The position numbers were made by a program, and so were the translations under genes. A stretch of DNA of 64,000 nt from Neorhizobium sp. NCHU2750 (lineage in GTDB: Bacteria; Pseudomonadota; Alphaproteobacteria; Rhizobiales; Rhizobiaceae), in contig NZ_CP030829.1 in NCBI RefSeq assembly GCF_003597675.1, positions 1 through 64,000 of the forward strand. Direction: 5' to 3'. Each line of letters begins with the position of its first letter. The stretch's first letter is position 1. Shown here one piece after another: positions 36,426 to 45,891 of this stretch. The notes under the pieces were generated by a model. The model searched no databases. It was not told the origin of the DNA and saw only the letters and a program-made list of their open reading frames with translations.

Positions 36426-36503
36426 ATGGGTCGCGGTATTCTTCTTTGGCTTCTCGGCGTGCCATTGCCGATCGTCATCCTACTCGTCCTCTTCATGCGT
36501 TAG
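36426..36503 (+). CDS. 25-residue hydrophobic membrane peptide
   Basis: An ATG with an ideal GGAGG 6-7 bp upstream opens a 25-codon frame beginning MGRGILLWLLGVPLPIVILL and ending FMR. It is almost entirely one membrane helix with a single basic residue at each end. Its stop codon overlaps the ribosome binding site of the next gene (TAGGAGAG), so they form a two-gene unit. I recall similar tiny peptides in other Proteobacteria, usually unannotated; function unknown. Confidence 0.6.
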   Translation: MGRGILLWLLGVPLPIVILLVLFMR

Positions 36504-36512
36504 GAGAGTGAC

Positions 36513-37418
36513 ATGCCTATCTACCAATCTGGCGTATCCGATATCGGTGTCGAATCCTCTGTCCCGGCTCTCAGTTGGGGGCCAGTTATAGGTGGCGCCG
36601 TCGCCGCGTCGGCGACAGCGCTCATCCTTCTTCTCCTCGGCGCCGGCGTCGGCCTGACCATGGTCTCTCCATGGGCTGGAGAAAGTGCCTCATTCACCAC
36701 TGTCAGCATCACGGCAGCGATCTGGTTTGTCGTCGTCCAATGGCTCTCGTCTGCCCTCGGCGGCTATCTCACCGGCAGGCTTCGCACGAAATGGGCAGGT
36801 ATCCACACCGATGAAGTATTCTTCCGTGATACCGCGCACGGTTTCCTGAGTTGGGCTCTCGCGACAGTGGTCGTAGCGGGACTTGCCGGGTCGGCATTCA
36901 CCAGCCTGGTGGGCGGTGGAATTCAAGCACTTACATCTGCCACTTCGACTGCGGCCACCGCGGGCGCCGTCTCCGCTGGAAACAGTGACAGCGCGAGCCC
37001 CGACCTCGCAACCGGTTACTTCACCGATGCTTTGCTCCGTCGTCAGGATCTGCGCAATCGCGCCCCGTCGGATGACGCCGCTGCCGCCTCAGAGATTTCC
37101 CGTATTCTCATCAAATCCGCTGCAGCGGGTGCGATGACTGACGAAGACAAGACCTATTTGTCTGCGGTCGTCGCGTCTCGCACCGGTCTTACTCCCGAAG
37201 AGGCAACAGCGCGCGTCGACACCGTACTTCAGCGGATAGACGAGGCCAAGGTCGCCGCACAGCAAACAGCAGACAAAGCCCGAAAGTCCGCCTCGACGAC
37301 GGCAATGCTCGGTGCTCTTTCCCTGCTCGTCGGCGCCTTCATTGCCTCTGCCGCGGCGGCCCTCGGGGGGCGGCAGCGGGATGAAGAGGAAGCGGCCCTT
37401 CTTGCAACGAAACGATAG
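36513..37418 (+). CDS. Conserved integral membrane protein, 301 aa
   Basis: A predicted inner-membrane protein. Two helices lie near residues 24-50 and 62-85 (VIGGAVAASATALILLLLGAG and VSITAAIWFVVVQWLSSALGGYL), a third near 110-135, and a last one near 270-290. Between them is a long Ala/Ser-rich soluble region (about 140-265). The C-terminus is charged. I recall related rhizobial proteins being labelled PhnA-like, without functional proof. It follows the 25-residue peptide by 9 bp. Confidence 0.7.
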   Translation: MPIYQSGVSDIGVESSVPALSWGPVIGGAVAASATALILLLLGAGVGLTMVSPWAGESASFTTVSITAAIWFVVVQWLSSALGGYLTGRLRTKWAGIHTDEVFFRDTAHGFLSWALATVVVAGLAGSAFTSLVGGGIQALTSATSTAATAGAVSAGNSDSASPDLATGYFTDALLRRQDLRNRAPSDDAAAASEISRILIKSAAAGAMTDEDKTYLSAVVASRTGLTPEEATARVDTVLQRIDEAKVAAQQTADKARKSASTTAMLGALSLLVGAFIASAAAALGGRQRDEEEAALLATKR

Positions 37419-37621
37419 ATTGTCATCGTTTTCGAGTGGCCGGCATGCGCGATATGCCGGCTCTCTTTTGCCGGGTAGGCAATCCACGCGACACGACGAT
37501 CATGTCGCTACCAATCCTTATCGAGGATGATAAGACCGAATATGCGAGTTCAAGAGCCCACGGCAGATATCGAACACGCATGGGCGTGGCCGCGGCCTCC
37601 GCGCCAACACCGGTTGCAGCA

Positions 37622-39619
37622 TCAGCTCGGCTTTTTTCGGCTATGCATGCACCAGAGAAAATAGGGGGCTCCAACCAGGGATGCAACGAGCCCTGCCGGC
37701 AATTGCCACGGCGACAGGATGCTGCGCCCGAACCAATCGGCGACCACCATGATCAATGCGCCGAAAATTGCCGCACCAAGAAGCTGGGGTACTGGCCGCT
37801 GCAGTCCGAACATCCGGGCCATATGGGGCGCCATCAGCCCGACGAAACTCAGCGGCCCAACAACCAGGGTTGCTATGGCCGTTGCCGCGCAGGCCAGCAC
37901 CAGGAGGATAAGACGTGTACGGCGGCTGCTCAGGCCAAGCGCCTGTGAGGTGGGCTCGCCAAGTGGAAGCACATCCAGCCAGCGCGCGCAGAAAGATGTG
38001 GCAACCAAGATCACCGCGGCCGTCAAGCAGGTGAAAGCAGCTTGCACAGAGGTAAGCCCGTAGGTCGAGCCCGACATCCAGGACAGGAGAAGACTCGTCC
38101 GAGGATCGCCGCTTGTCAGGGCGATGGAGGAAACGGCTGTCATAGAGGATGCGAGGGCAATCCCGACGAATATCTGCCTGTCCGACGAAAACGAAGATCG
38201 CCCAGATATCGCGAGCAAGAGCACAACTGTCGCCATCGCCCCTGCACCGGCAACCGGCAAAACCCAGGTCGGATCGAAACCGGGAATGACCATAAGGCAT
38301 AGTAAGACCGCCACGGTCGCGCCCGACGAAACGCCGAGGACTTCCGGGCTCGCCATGGCATTGCCCGTCATTCTCTGCAGTAAAAGGCCGGCAACGGCAA
38401 GCAGTGCACCACATCCCAGCGCCCCGAAGACGCGGGGAGACCGCCACGGCCAGAGAAGATCAAATTCGCGCCATGATGCAAGATGCCATCCGGCCGGCGT
38501 TTTACCGACCATTAACGCGAGGACGAGCCCGGCCACCAGGACTAGTGCCGCTCCCGCCAGCAGTCGACGGGATGCCCCGTCTTCGAGGCGCGGTGCTATC
38601 TGTTCCGTTGTATGATGCGATCCCAGATGGCTTCTTGCTCTCGACATGAGCCAGATCAGAAGAGGAGCCGCCAACAGGCCGGTTGCGGCGCCAGTCGGAA
38701 TCTCCTGCGCTGTGAACCATTTCAACTGGACGATCTGATCCGTCAACAATAGAAGCGCCGAGCCGAGCAGGGAGCCGTATGCCAGGCGCTCGCGAAGCGT
38801 TCGTGCCCCCAGCAGGCGAACCAATGCAGGTGACGCAAGGCCGATGAACCCGATTACGCCCACGGCGCTGGTAACGCTTGCCCCAAGGCAGACCGCCATG
38901 GCCAGAAAGAGAAGACGGAAAGGCCAAACCGGGATGCCGAGGCTTTTGGCTTCGCCATCTCCCAATCCCATTATTTCGAGCGGGCGGGCAAGCAGTATGC
39001 ACAGGATTGCCAACGGAACGGTCTCGGCCAGAAGCCGCATCGCCGCGGCCCAATCGTTCTGCGCCAGCGATCCGCTCTGCCAGATGAACAGGGCAGAGAG
39101 ATAATCGTGGTTGAGGATAATCAAAAGCCCGGAAAGCGAACCGGAGATGAGACTGACCATCATGCCGGAGACGATGAGACTGGAGGGTGAGAAACCGAGG
39201 GACGCCGCCATCCAGATTACGAATGCGAATGCAACGACAGCGCCAGCAAGTGCGATCCATCCCTGTGCTGCTCCGTAAAGCGAAGGCCACCAGAGCATGC
39301 AGATGGCAAGTGCGAGTTGCGCGCCTGCGGAAACGCCTAGGGTTGTCGCTTCGGCCAGCGGATTGCGAAGCACTTGCTGAAAGATCGTTCCTGCGAGGGC
39401 CAGTCCGCCTCCGGCCATCAAGGCAATCACGATCCTTGGAAGGAAACTGTCTCGAAATAGCAGCTCTCGCGGTTCCGGATCAGACGATAGCATCGCGTCG
39501 AGCCAAAGTCTCGGTGGCAGCAAATCGGAGGCCCGGCAGGTGATCAACGCGATGAACGCCGCCAAGATTAACAAGGTCGCCGATCCGACCATCCATCGCC
39601 TATCAGAGATATCAACCAT
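37622..39619 (-). CDS. fhuB: FhuB-type fused iron-siderophore permease, iron module 2
   Basis: A second two-half FecCD-type permease, about 665 aa. The first half shows IALMAGGGLALAGTIFQQVLRNPLAEATTLGVSAGAQ; the second shows GCGALLAVAGLLLQRMTGNAMASPEVLGVSSGATV and VVGPLSFVGLMAPHMARM, each split here across its helices. Start is uncertain: ATG 39619 avoids overlap with the binding-protein gene, while ATG 39721 (preceded by AGGAAC) would overlap it by 89 bp. It is the last gene of the module, and as in module 1 no ATPase gene is present. Confidence 0.9.
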   Translation of the reverse strand: MVDISDRRWMVGSATLLILAAFIALITCRASDLLPPRLWLDAMLSSDPEPRELLFRDSFLPRIVIALMAGGGLALAGTIFQQVLRNPLAEATTLGVSAGAQLALAICMLWWPSLYGAAQGWIALAGAVVAFAFVIWMAASLGFSPSSLIVSGMMVSLISGSLSGLLIILNHDYLSALFIWQSGSLAQNDWAAAMRLLAETVPLAILCILLARPLEIMGLGDGEAKSLGIPVWPFRLLFLAMAVCLGASVTSAVGVIGFIGLASPALVRLLGARTLRERLAYGSLLGSALLLLTDQIVQLKWFTAQEIPTGAATGLLAAPLLIWLMSRARSHLGSHHTTEQIAPRLEDGASRRLLAGAALVLVAGLVLALMVGKTPAGWHLASWREFDLLWPWRSPRVFGALGCGALLAVAGLLLQRMTGNAMASPEVLGVSSGATVAVLLCLMVIPGFDPTWVLPVAGAGAMATVVLLLAISGRSSFSSDRQIFVGIALASSMTAVSSIALTSGDPRTSLLLSWMSGSTYGLTSVQAAFTCLTAAVILVATSFCARWLDVLPLGEPTSQALGLSSRRTRLILLVLACAATAIATLVVGPLSFVGLMAPHMARMFGLQRPVPQLLGAAIFGALIMVVADWFGRSILSPWQLPAGLVASLVGAPYFLWCMHSRKKPS

Positions 39620-39632
39620 CGCTGTGGCCAAC

Positions 39633-40529
39633 TTATGCCAACGCGGCGACGAGAGATCGGCCGAAGCCAAGTACCGTCGGTAATCCGCCATAGAGCCAGG
39701 CAAACGGGAGCGGTCTGACATTGCCGTTCCTGACCGATGGCAAGGCATTCCACAACGAGCTCGACCCCAAGGCAAGCCGTGCAGCGACGGTAGATGAACC
39801 AGCATCGAGGTAGAGAAACAGAACGTCCGGATAATCAGCCAGGACCTCGATGCCCTGAGTGATGTTACCCCAGGCGTTCATGGGGCCAGTCCATGCGTTC
39901 TTCAGCCCAAGCTGCTGCAGCACGCCGTCGAACAAGCTACCAGACCCGAAGACGGAGATATGCCGTCCGTCCGGTACCAGTGCTCCGAGCAAAATGGGAG
40001 GCATATCAAGAGGAAGAAGGCGTTCGCGCATGGCATCCAGTTCCATTTGTCCCTTCCGTCGATAGTTGCGCGCGCCCTCCTGCCGGTCGATGATTTGTCC
40101 AATATCGTCGACCAGGCGAAACGTATTATCGACCAGTTCGGGCGAACTTCGAAGATCGAAGACATGAACCGGCGCGATCCGCTGGAGCATAGGCACCAGG
40201 CTTTGTTGCCAATTGGCGCAGAAGATGAGATCCGGCGTCAATGCCTGGAGATTCTCAAGATCAGGAGCAAAGATCGACCCAATCTGCTGAACGTTGGCGA
40301 AGGTGTCGGTGACACCTGTCTGCCCGTCATAGGGGCTGGCAGTCGCGACCGGCATTCCACCAATGGCAACGATCGTCTCCGCCGCGGCCCATTCTATCGT
40401 CGCGGGACGCAGTGAGAATTCCCGCGCAACGGCGGATCTCACCCCTGCCCCTCCCGCCAGGACGTTCCAGGCACCTACTTGGGCGAGAAACTCTCTACGG
40501 CTTGTTTTCATCACAGGGTTCGGCGCCAT
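39633..40529 (-). CDS. Siderophore ABC transporter substrate-binding protein, iron module 2
   Basis: A FhuD-type binding protein of 298 aa with a twin-arginine signal (SRREFLAQVGAWNVLAGGAGV). Family motifs are IEWAAAETIVAIGGMP, LQALTPDLIFCANWQQSL, SVFGSGSLFDGVLQQLGLKNAW and PLPFAWLYGGLPTVLGFGRSL. Several of these parallel the module 1 protein. Start ATG 40529 has AAGGGC close by; ATG 40511 is possible. It is 14 bp after the receptor gene. Confidence 0.9.
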   Translation of the reverse strand: MAPNPVMKTSRREFLAQVGAWNVLAGGAGVRSAVAREFSLRPATIEWAAAETIVAIGGMPVATASPYDGQTGVTDTFANVQQIGSIFAPDLENLQALTPDLIFCANWQQSLVPMLQRIAPVHVFDLRSSPELVDNTFRLVDDIGQIIDRQEGARNYRRKGQMELDAMRERLLPLDMPPILLGALVPDGRHISVFGSGSLFDGVLQQLGLKNAWTGPMNAWGNITQGIEVLADYPDVLFLYLDAGSSTVAARLALGSSSLWNALPSVRNGNVRPLPFAWLYGGLPTVLGFGRSLVAALA

Positions 40530-40543
40530 GCCCTTGTGCCGCG

Positions 40544-42967
40544 TCAGAATTTCATGCTCGCCGACAGCACGAAAGTTCGAGGTCTTGCGTTCATCACGAA
40601 ACCATTTCCAGCAATCCAGTAACTCTTGTTGGCAATATTCTCGACGTTGAAACGAAACGAAGTCTCGTGACCGGCGAGTTTCGTCTGGTAGCGGAGACCG
40701 GCGTCGAGGCGTGTCCAGTCAGGAATGGATTGCTGATTGCCGGCGTCGATATAAGCGGATCCGGTATAAATGGCGCGCCCGCTGACCGTCCATCCGGGGA
40801 GAAACGCGGGGTCCCATTCCGCACCGACATTGACCTGGATGTCGGCTGCACCATTCACCTTCTTTCCGTCATTGGTTCCACCGGCGGTGCGCGTCTGTCG
40901 GGCATTGATCAGCGCGATCCCGCCGAGCAAGCGAACTCCGGACGCGATTTCTCCCTGCGCATTGAATTCGAGGCCTCGTGTCCTCTGTTCTCCATCTACC
41001 CCATAGGATAGGCCACTGGCGATCGCGTTTGGTGTCGTCACCTGATAGCCGCCGAGCGAAACAAGAAAGTCGCCGAAGTCGTACTTGGCTCCGATTTCAT
41101 ATTGCTTGGTGATGAAGGGAGCCAGACTATGGCCTGCATCCGCGTATCCGGCGGGGATCATACCACCTTGCTGAAGCCCCTCGATGTAATTCGCGTAAAG
41201 CGACAGCTTCTCCCATGGCTTGACGACGAGTGCATAGGCTGGCGTCCAGGCATTCTTGTCGTAAATAGAAGTGACGTCGCCTGTTGCCGGGTCGTAATTC
41301 TTCGCGTTCACGTCTTGGTCGCGTATGCCAAGCGTGAATTGAATGCGATCATCCAGTACGGAGAGGGTATCCGCTAACGCCACGCCGGACAGCCTGGTGC
41401 TTGCTGTCCTCGGAACGTTTTCTGCATCGGCCAGTCCTGCGATGCTGGGCTCGGTGATGAAGACGGGATCATAGAGGTTGGAATATGTCGTTGCGAGCGT
41501 GTTAAGCGCGATACCGTTGTTGATCGACATGCCCGAAGCAGCCAACGACCAGCGATGCGTGACAGGCCCGGTCTCGAACTCGCCGCGTAGCCCTGCCTCA
41601 GCCGTCACGCTGTTGCGGTAGAGCGGCCAATAGACCTGCCGTTGTCCCAGGGTGCCGCTGTTATCCATCAGGAAAGTATTTGCAAACAATTGCTCTTCGG
41701 TGAAGCGAGAGCCTCCGACTGCTGCATAGGCCGTTACATCGGGCGTAATGTCGTACTCAACCCGAGCCGTTCCGAACTTCGTGTAAGTGTTGTCGTATGA
41801 CCAGGGATTTTGCCAGTTGGACGTTGGGTCGCTGGGCGGGCCGGGGATCCGGAAGGTGCTGGAAAGCAAATAGGTGGTACGGTTTGGAGCGTCGTTCTCG
41901 TTGGCCCGATAGCCGAGATTGACGGAGACGCGCGCATCGTTATCCGGATCGTGCCAGTCCAGCGCAGCGGTTGCGGTACCTACCTTGCGGGATTGATGGT
42001 CGACCCCCGTGTCGCCATCGCGATAAGCACCGTTGAAGCGGATGCCGAATTCGCCATCAGCACCGTAGCGACGGCTGACATCTATGCCTCCACCGAACTG
42101 GCCGCCATAATATCCCGTCGTGACTTCGGTAAGCGGGGTATCCAGCGCCCGCTTCGGCACCTGGTTGATCATTCCACCGACCCCGCCGATCGGGCCAAGG
42201 CCGTTCAGCAAGGCGTTCGCACCCACGAGCAGATCGACACGTTCGATCGATTCGATACCCGGCGTTCCGATTCCGTAAAGACCGTCATAGGCAATATCGA
42301 GCTGAGAGACCTTGTTTCCGCGGAGGAGAAAGTCCGTCGAACCGTCGTTATCAGGATAGAAGATGCGGGCGGCTGCGTTATTGGCAAGGACATCGGACAC
42401 AGACAGAGCCTGCTGATCCTTGATCAGATCACCGGTGTAGCTCGTAATATTGAAGGGTGTGTCCATGACGTTGCGATTGCCAAGAAGGCCTATCTGCCCA
42501 CCGGTGGCTACCTGTCCGCCAGCGTAGGCTGGCATTGGTGTCATGGTGGAGTTGGCGTCCGCCTTAAGGACAATGGGAGCAAGCGTGGTGGCGTCCGAAG
42601 CGCCCCTCTCCGCCTCCTGTGACGCCGTGGTGATGGTCACCGTGTTTGAATTGGTGAAGCTGAATTGCAGACCGGAGCCGAGCAAAAGCGACTCGATCGC
42701 TTTCGCTGTGCTCATCGAACCGTGAACGGCCTTGCCAGGGCTCGACGCTGCAGGTGTCTCGGGAAAAACGACATTAATTCCAGTGGCACGAACAATGTCA
42801 TTCATGCCTTGCCGAATAGGTTTTACCGGAATGTCGAAATTGCGCAGCCGCTCGCCAGTCGCTTGCGCCAGCGCCGGGCGGATGGCGATTGCATCCCCGA
42901 CGATTGCCGTCATCGCCGTCGCAGCCAACAGAACAACCGTCCTGCATGTGAAAGTCTTGCCCCTCAT
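40544..42967 (-). CDS. TonB-dependent siderophore receptor, iron module 2
   Basis: An outer-membrane receptor of 807 aa. Signal peptide to about residue 35 (IRPALAQA), STN signalling domain (about 43-110, FDIPVKPIRQGMNDIVRATGIN), a TonB-box-like APIVLKA, plug domain (about 160-280, GNRNVMDTPFNITSYTGDLI and LLVGANALLNGLGPIGGVGG), and a barrel ending in Phe. The STN domain links it to the FecR/FecI pair upstream. It shares layout but only limited sequence with the module 1 receptor, so the ligands probably differ. Confidence 0.92.
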   Translation of the reverse strand: MRGKTFTCRTVVLLAATAMTAIVGDAIAIRPALAQATGERLRNFDIPVKPIRQGMNDIVRATGINVVFPETPAASSPGKAVHGSMSTAKAIESLLLGSGLQFSFTNSNTVTITTASQEAERGASDATTLAPIVLKADANSTMTPMPAYAGGQVATGGQIGLLGNRNVMDTPFNITSYTGDLIKDQQALSVSDVLANNAAARIFYPDNDGSTDFLLRGNKVSQLDIAYDGLYGIGTPGIESIERVDLLVGANALLNGLGPIGGVGGMINQVPKRALDTPLTEVTTGYYGGQFGGGIDVSRRYGADGEFGIRFNGAYRDGDTGVDHQSRKVGTATAALDWHDPDNDARVSVNLGYRANENDAPNRTTYLLSSTFRIPGPPSDPTSNWQNPWSYDNTYTKFGTARVEYDITPDVTAYAAVGGSRFTEEQLFANTFLMDNSGTLGQRQVYWPLYRNSVTAEAGLRGEFETGPVTHRWSLAASGMSINNGIALNTLATTYSNLYDPVFITEPSIAGLADAENVPRTASTRLSGVALADTLSVLDDRIQFTLGIRDQDVNAKNYDPATGDVTSIYDKNAWTPAYALVVKPWEKLSLYANYIEGLQQGGMIPAGYADAGHSLAPFITKQYEIGAKYDFGDFLVSLGGYQVTTPNAIASGLSYGVDGEQRTRGLEFNAQGEIASGVRLLGGIALINARQTRTAGGTNDGKKVNGAADIQVNVGAEWDPAFLPGWTVSGRAIYTGSAYIDAGNQQSIPDWTRLDAGLRYQTKLAGHETSFRFNVENIANKSYWIAGNGFVMNARPRTFVLSASMKF

Positions 42968-43106
42968 GTAACGCCCCTGCCCTTCAGAGATTGAAGCGAA
43001 GGCGGTGCTCTCTGCATTGCCACCCTCTCATCTTCTCAATCGCGCGAGCGAGGCCGGCACCCTCATCTTTTCGGCAAAAAAATTGACGAAGGGCGTTTCT
43101 GTAGTC

Positions 43107-44102
43107 TCAGGGGCCAACGATAGTCAGCTTGCCGAGGCTGTGCATGCGGAAACCAACGGATGATTGTACAGCGGCAAGCGCCTTATCCGTGTTGTCGAGC
43201 GCAATATTGCCGCTCACCCTCAATTCGCCGAGCCCGTGGCCGACGACGACTATACGGCCGGCCCGATAGCGTTCGATCTGGGCAAGGACGTCTGCAAGGC
43301 GCGCATTGTTGAATATGAACCGCCCGTTGTGCCACGCCATCTCATCATCCAGAATGGCTTTTCTGACGCTACCTAAACCATCATCGCCATAGTCCACACT
43401 CTCACCTGGGCTCAAAACGACTTTCTGGCTCATGCCATCGATACCGACGGCGACGCTGCCTTTCGCGAGCGTGACCGTGACTTCGCGATCCTCCTTCATC
43501 GAGACGTCGAACTCGGTTCCGAGGACCCTCGCTGCGCCGTGCTGTGCCTCGACAGTGAACGGCGTTCCGACATGCGTCACCTCGAAAAATGCCGTGCCGC
43601 GCAGAAGCCGTACTCGCCTTTCCGTTCCCGACATGGAGATACTCAGGGCGGAATCTGCGTCCATCAGGACATGCGAGCCGTCCTGCAGGGTTATTTCTCT
43701 TCGCTCACCTCTGGGCGAGACGAAATCCGCACGCATATCTTGCAGGAGATTGGGCCGCTCAAGCCAGATCCAGATGCCGGCAACCAGAATGGCAAGACAG
43801 CCGACGATGATAGGACCTGTTTTGTTGCCCTGCCGCTCCGTGCGGAGGCGGTGGATTTTCTCCAACGGTTCCGCAAGGTCCGGATGATCATCGATTTCAG
43901 CCAGTTTCGCAGGAGTGTCCGTGGTCGCCCAGAGCCTACACACGTCCTCATATACACTTCGGTGATCTGCGGAGGTTTGCAGCCAGGCTTGGAAATCGCG
44001 ACGGTCTTGCACGGATGGTTTGCCGTTCATGCGAGTGAACCATGCAATCGCTTCCCGCTCGATCAGTTTAGCGTTGGAGGTTTGCTGTTGGTGTTCCGTC
44101 AT
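43107..44102 (-). CDS. FecR-type sigma regulator, iron module 2
   Basis: A 331 aa FecR-like protein. N-terminal DUF4880 domain (about 14-60, EAIAWFTRMNGKPSVQDRRDF), a membrane helix at about 97-115 (PIIVGCLAILVAGIWIWLE), the FecR domain (RREITLQDGSHVLMDADSALSI, LGTEFDVSMK) and a C-terminal secretin-like segment (FNNARLADVLAQIERYRAG). It lies 140 bp after the sigma gene and before the receptor. Confidence 0.9.
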   Translation of the reverse strand: MTEHQQQTSNAKLIEREAIAWFTRMNGKPSVQDRRDFQAWLQTSADHRSVYEDVCRLWATTDTPAKLAEIDDHPDLAEPLEKIHRLRTERQGNKTGPIIVGCLAILVAGIWIWLERPNLLQDMRADFVSPRGERREITLQDGSHVLMDADSALSISMSGTERRVRLLRGTAFFEVTHVGTPFTVEAQHGAARVLGTEFDVSMKEDREVTVTLAKGSVAVGIDGMSQKVVLSPGESVDYGDDGLGSVRKAILDDEMAWHNGRFIFNNARLADVLAQIERYRAGRIVVVGHGLGELRVSGNIALDNTDKALAAVQSSVGFRMHSLGKLTIVGP

Positions 44103-44242
44103 GAAAGAATGCCTGCGCCACCGATGAGCGAATCTATCCCCAGCCTCAAGCTATCAAGTCGTCTACATTACCCCCGCGCCCTCAGGTGCGGCAAAGATCC
44201 GGGCAAATGGGCCTCTGCGAGCTATCAAAGAGGACGAAAGTA

Positions 44243-44758
44243 TCAGCCCACGGCCTTACAAGCCAGAATGGCCTTCGCGATTTCGCGCTCGACGGTGCTA
44301 TAAGATAGGTCGAGGGCAAAGGCAATTTCGTCGTAAGAGCAATTGTGAACACGATTGAGCAGGAAAATCTTTCGCGTTCGCTCTGGCAGGCCGTCGATCG
44401 CATCCTGCAGCCGTTGCAGTTCTTGGCGTGCGCTGACGATTTGGTCAGGCATGATAACCGGCGGAGAATATTGTTCTTCCGTCAGATCAGCGAGAATTCT
44501 TTCATGGCGCCGATCGGTGCGAAATTGGCTTATCGCGGCGTATCCCGTTGCCCGCACCAGATAAGCGGGGGTGAGGATAACGTGTTCCCTTGCCTTAGAC
44601 CAAATACTTGTGAAAACGTCCTGAACTACATCCGCTGCGTTCGCATGACCAACCTTCCGCCCAGCCAGCCGCTCGAGACGGCTGCGCTCTGCGATATAAA
44701 GGGATTCGATCTCCTCGTGCCTTGTAGCCAGCGGACGCACCATGCATAAATATGACAA
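44243..44758 (-). CDS. FecI-type ECF sigma factor, iron module 2
   Basis: An ECF sigma factor of 171 aa. Region 2 is seen in LYIAERSRLERLAGRKVG, ADVVQDVFTSIW and TPAYLVRATGYAAISQFRTDRR; region 4 in GLPERTRKIFLLNRVHNCSYDEIAFALDLSYSTVEREI. The TTG at 44758 has GAGGAG at ideal spacing; ATG 44743 has none but is the alternative. A promoter-like TTGCCA-N16-TATAAG (44769-44796, minus strand) overlaps that ribosome binding site, so if it is used the ATG would be the real start. Confidence 0.88.
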   Translation of the reverse strand: MSYLCMVRPLATRHEEIESLYIAERSRLERLAGRKVGHANAADVVQDVFTSIWSKAREHVILTPAYLVRATGYAAISQFRTDRRHERILADLTEEQYSPPVIMPDQIVSARQELQRLQDAIDGLPERTRKIFLLNRVHNCSYDEIAFALDLSYSTVEREIAKAILACKAVG

Positions 44759-44856
44759 ATATACTCCTCTTATATCCTATCTCTCGTCATTGGCAACATG
44801 AAGGGTTCTGTCGCGAACACTTAAGGAGGCGGCAGGCACGGCTATCTTTAGGCAGG

Positions 44857-45527
44857 TTATGCTGCGAGGGCAGTAAATCGGTGTAAGGCGGATTGATCAC
44901 CGTTTGAGAACTGCCGCTTGCGGATCATGTGGGCGACTCGATCCCATCCAGTGTCGCCGAGGCAGGCAGGAAGGATTGTAAGCCTTTCATGGAACGGGTG
45001 ATCTTCTTGATGAGCCGGTGATACTGCTCGATCATGTTGTTGAGATATTTGACTTGGCGAATCTCGATCAGTCAGAACCATCCTTGCAATAGCAGCAGCC
45101 GGTTTATGGTCTGCAATCCCGCAAGGTTCGCGCCGCTCTTGTGGACGACGTTTCCGGCCAACCATTGCTCTTGATGGTACGAGCGTAGAAGGCATGGCGG
45201 CGGCCTCATCGCGATGCTCGGAGCATCAAACCCAAGATTTTGCCGGACGCCCATATTGCGGTAGAAACAGGTCCACCTGCTTTTGACCAAGGGCATAGGT
45301 CTCGTCCATCCGCCATGAGCGGCTGGTCTCGGCTTTCGACGTCGGGCCTGACAGGCGATCAGTGGCGAATATTTCACGACCCATCTGTTGAGTGTCGCGT
45401 TATCGACGGCAAGGCGGCGCTCAGCCATGATCTCTTCCAGGTCACGATAGGACGCCGCATATCGGACGTCGAAAAACACGGCGTATAAAACAACGCCCTT
45501 ATAGTGGGCGCCTTTGAGTTCGATCAT
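44857..45527 (-). pseudogene. Decayed IS6-family transposase
   Basis: Conserved IS6/IS26-type pieces are visible: HYKGVVLYAVFFDVRYAASYRDLEEIMAER and NATLNRWVVKYSPLIACQA at the start, then GWTRPMPLVKSRWTCFYRNMG (normally the DETY-IKVKG region, here corrupted so the first Asp is lost), KSGANLAGLQTINRLLLLQGWF, and in another frame DRVAHMIRKRQFSNGDQSALHRFTALAA. At least one frameshift and substituted catalytic residues make it non-functional. A GGTTCTGTCGCGAAC sequence near 44806 resembles an IS6 terminal repeat; the other end is not clear. Confidence 0.82.
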
Positions 45528-45536
45528 GGTTCGCAA

Positions 45537-45830
45537 TTTGTAATGTCCGATATGCTTCGATCCAGATCTGCGGCATGATTAAGCCGCCGGCGAACGGGCC
45601 GCAAAGTTTGCGACGTAAGTTTCGCCGAGACGGGCCAGAGCAACAGCGGCGTCGAAAGCGGGTCCCGTCAACGCTGTCATGCCGGTTTTCGCGAGAAAGT
45701 AAGCCTCTGATATGATGGTAAACGGTACCTTAAACGAAACCTATATGCCGGTTTTATTTCGCTAGACTATGATGTTGTTGCAGCAACCTGCCGCAATAAC
45801 CGCCATGCGCGATCGGAAGCCATTGCGTTG
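45537..45830. other. Low-complexity gap between IS remnant and toxin-antitoxin genes
   Basis: No intact gene. On the minus strand a short open stretch ending at 45581 encodes MTALTGPAFDAAVALARLGE followed by TYVANFAARSPAA, which reads like the C-terminal end of a truncated protein of unknown family. The remainder (45690-45830) is less GC-rich than its surroundings, typical of an insertion scar. Confidence 0.4.
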
Positions 45831-45877
45831 TTGACTGGAAAAGCTGCTTTTTGTAAATAGCTAGCCAGTCTAGCTAG
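45831..45877 (+). promoter_or_regulatory. Promoter and TAGCTAG repeats of the toxin-antitoxin pair
   Basis: TTGACT (45831-45836) and TAAATA (45854-45859) are 17 bp apart and read toward the antitoxin gene. Two direct copies of TAGCTAG (45858-45864 and 45871-45877) overlap and follow the -10. This arrangement fits autoregulation by the antitoxin or the complex. Confidence 0.55.
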
Positions 45878-45891
45878 ATTGGAGCGGGCGA

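Noticed and set aside
45581..45680. Minus-strand frame of 33 codons ending NFAARSPAA
   Set aside because: It reads like a protein C-terminus but has no supported start or family; noted only as a possible fragment.
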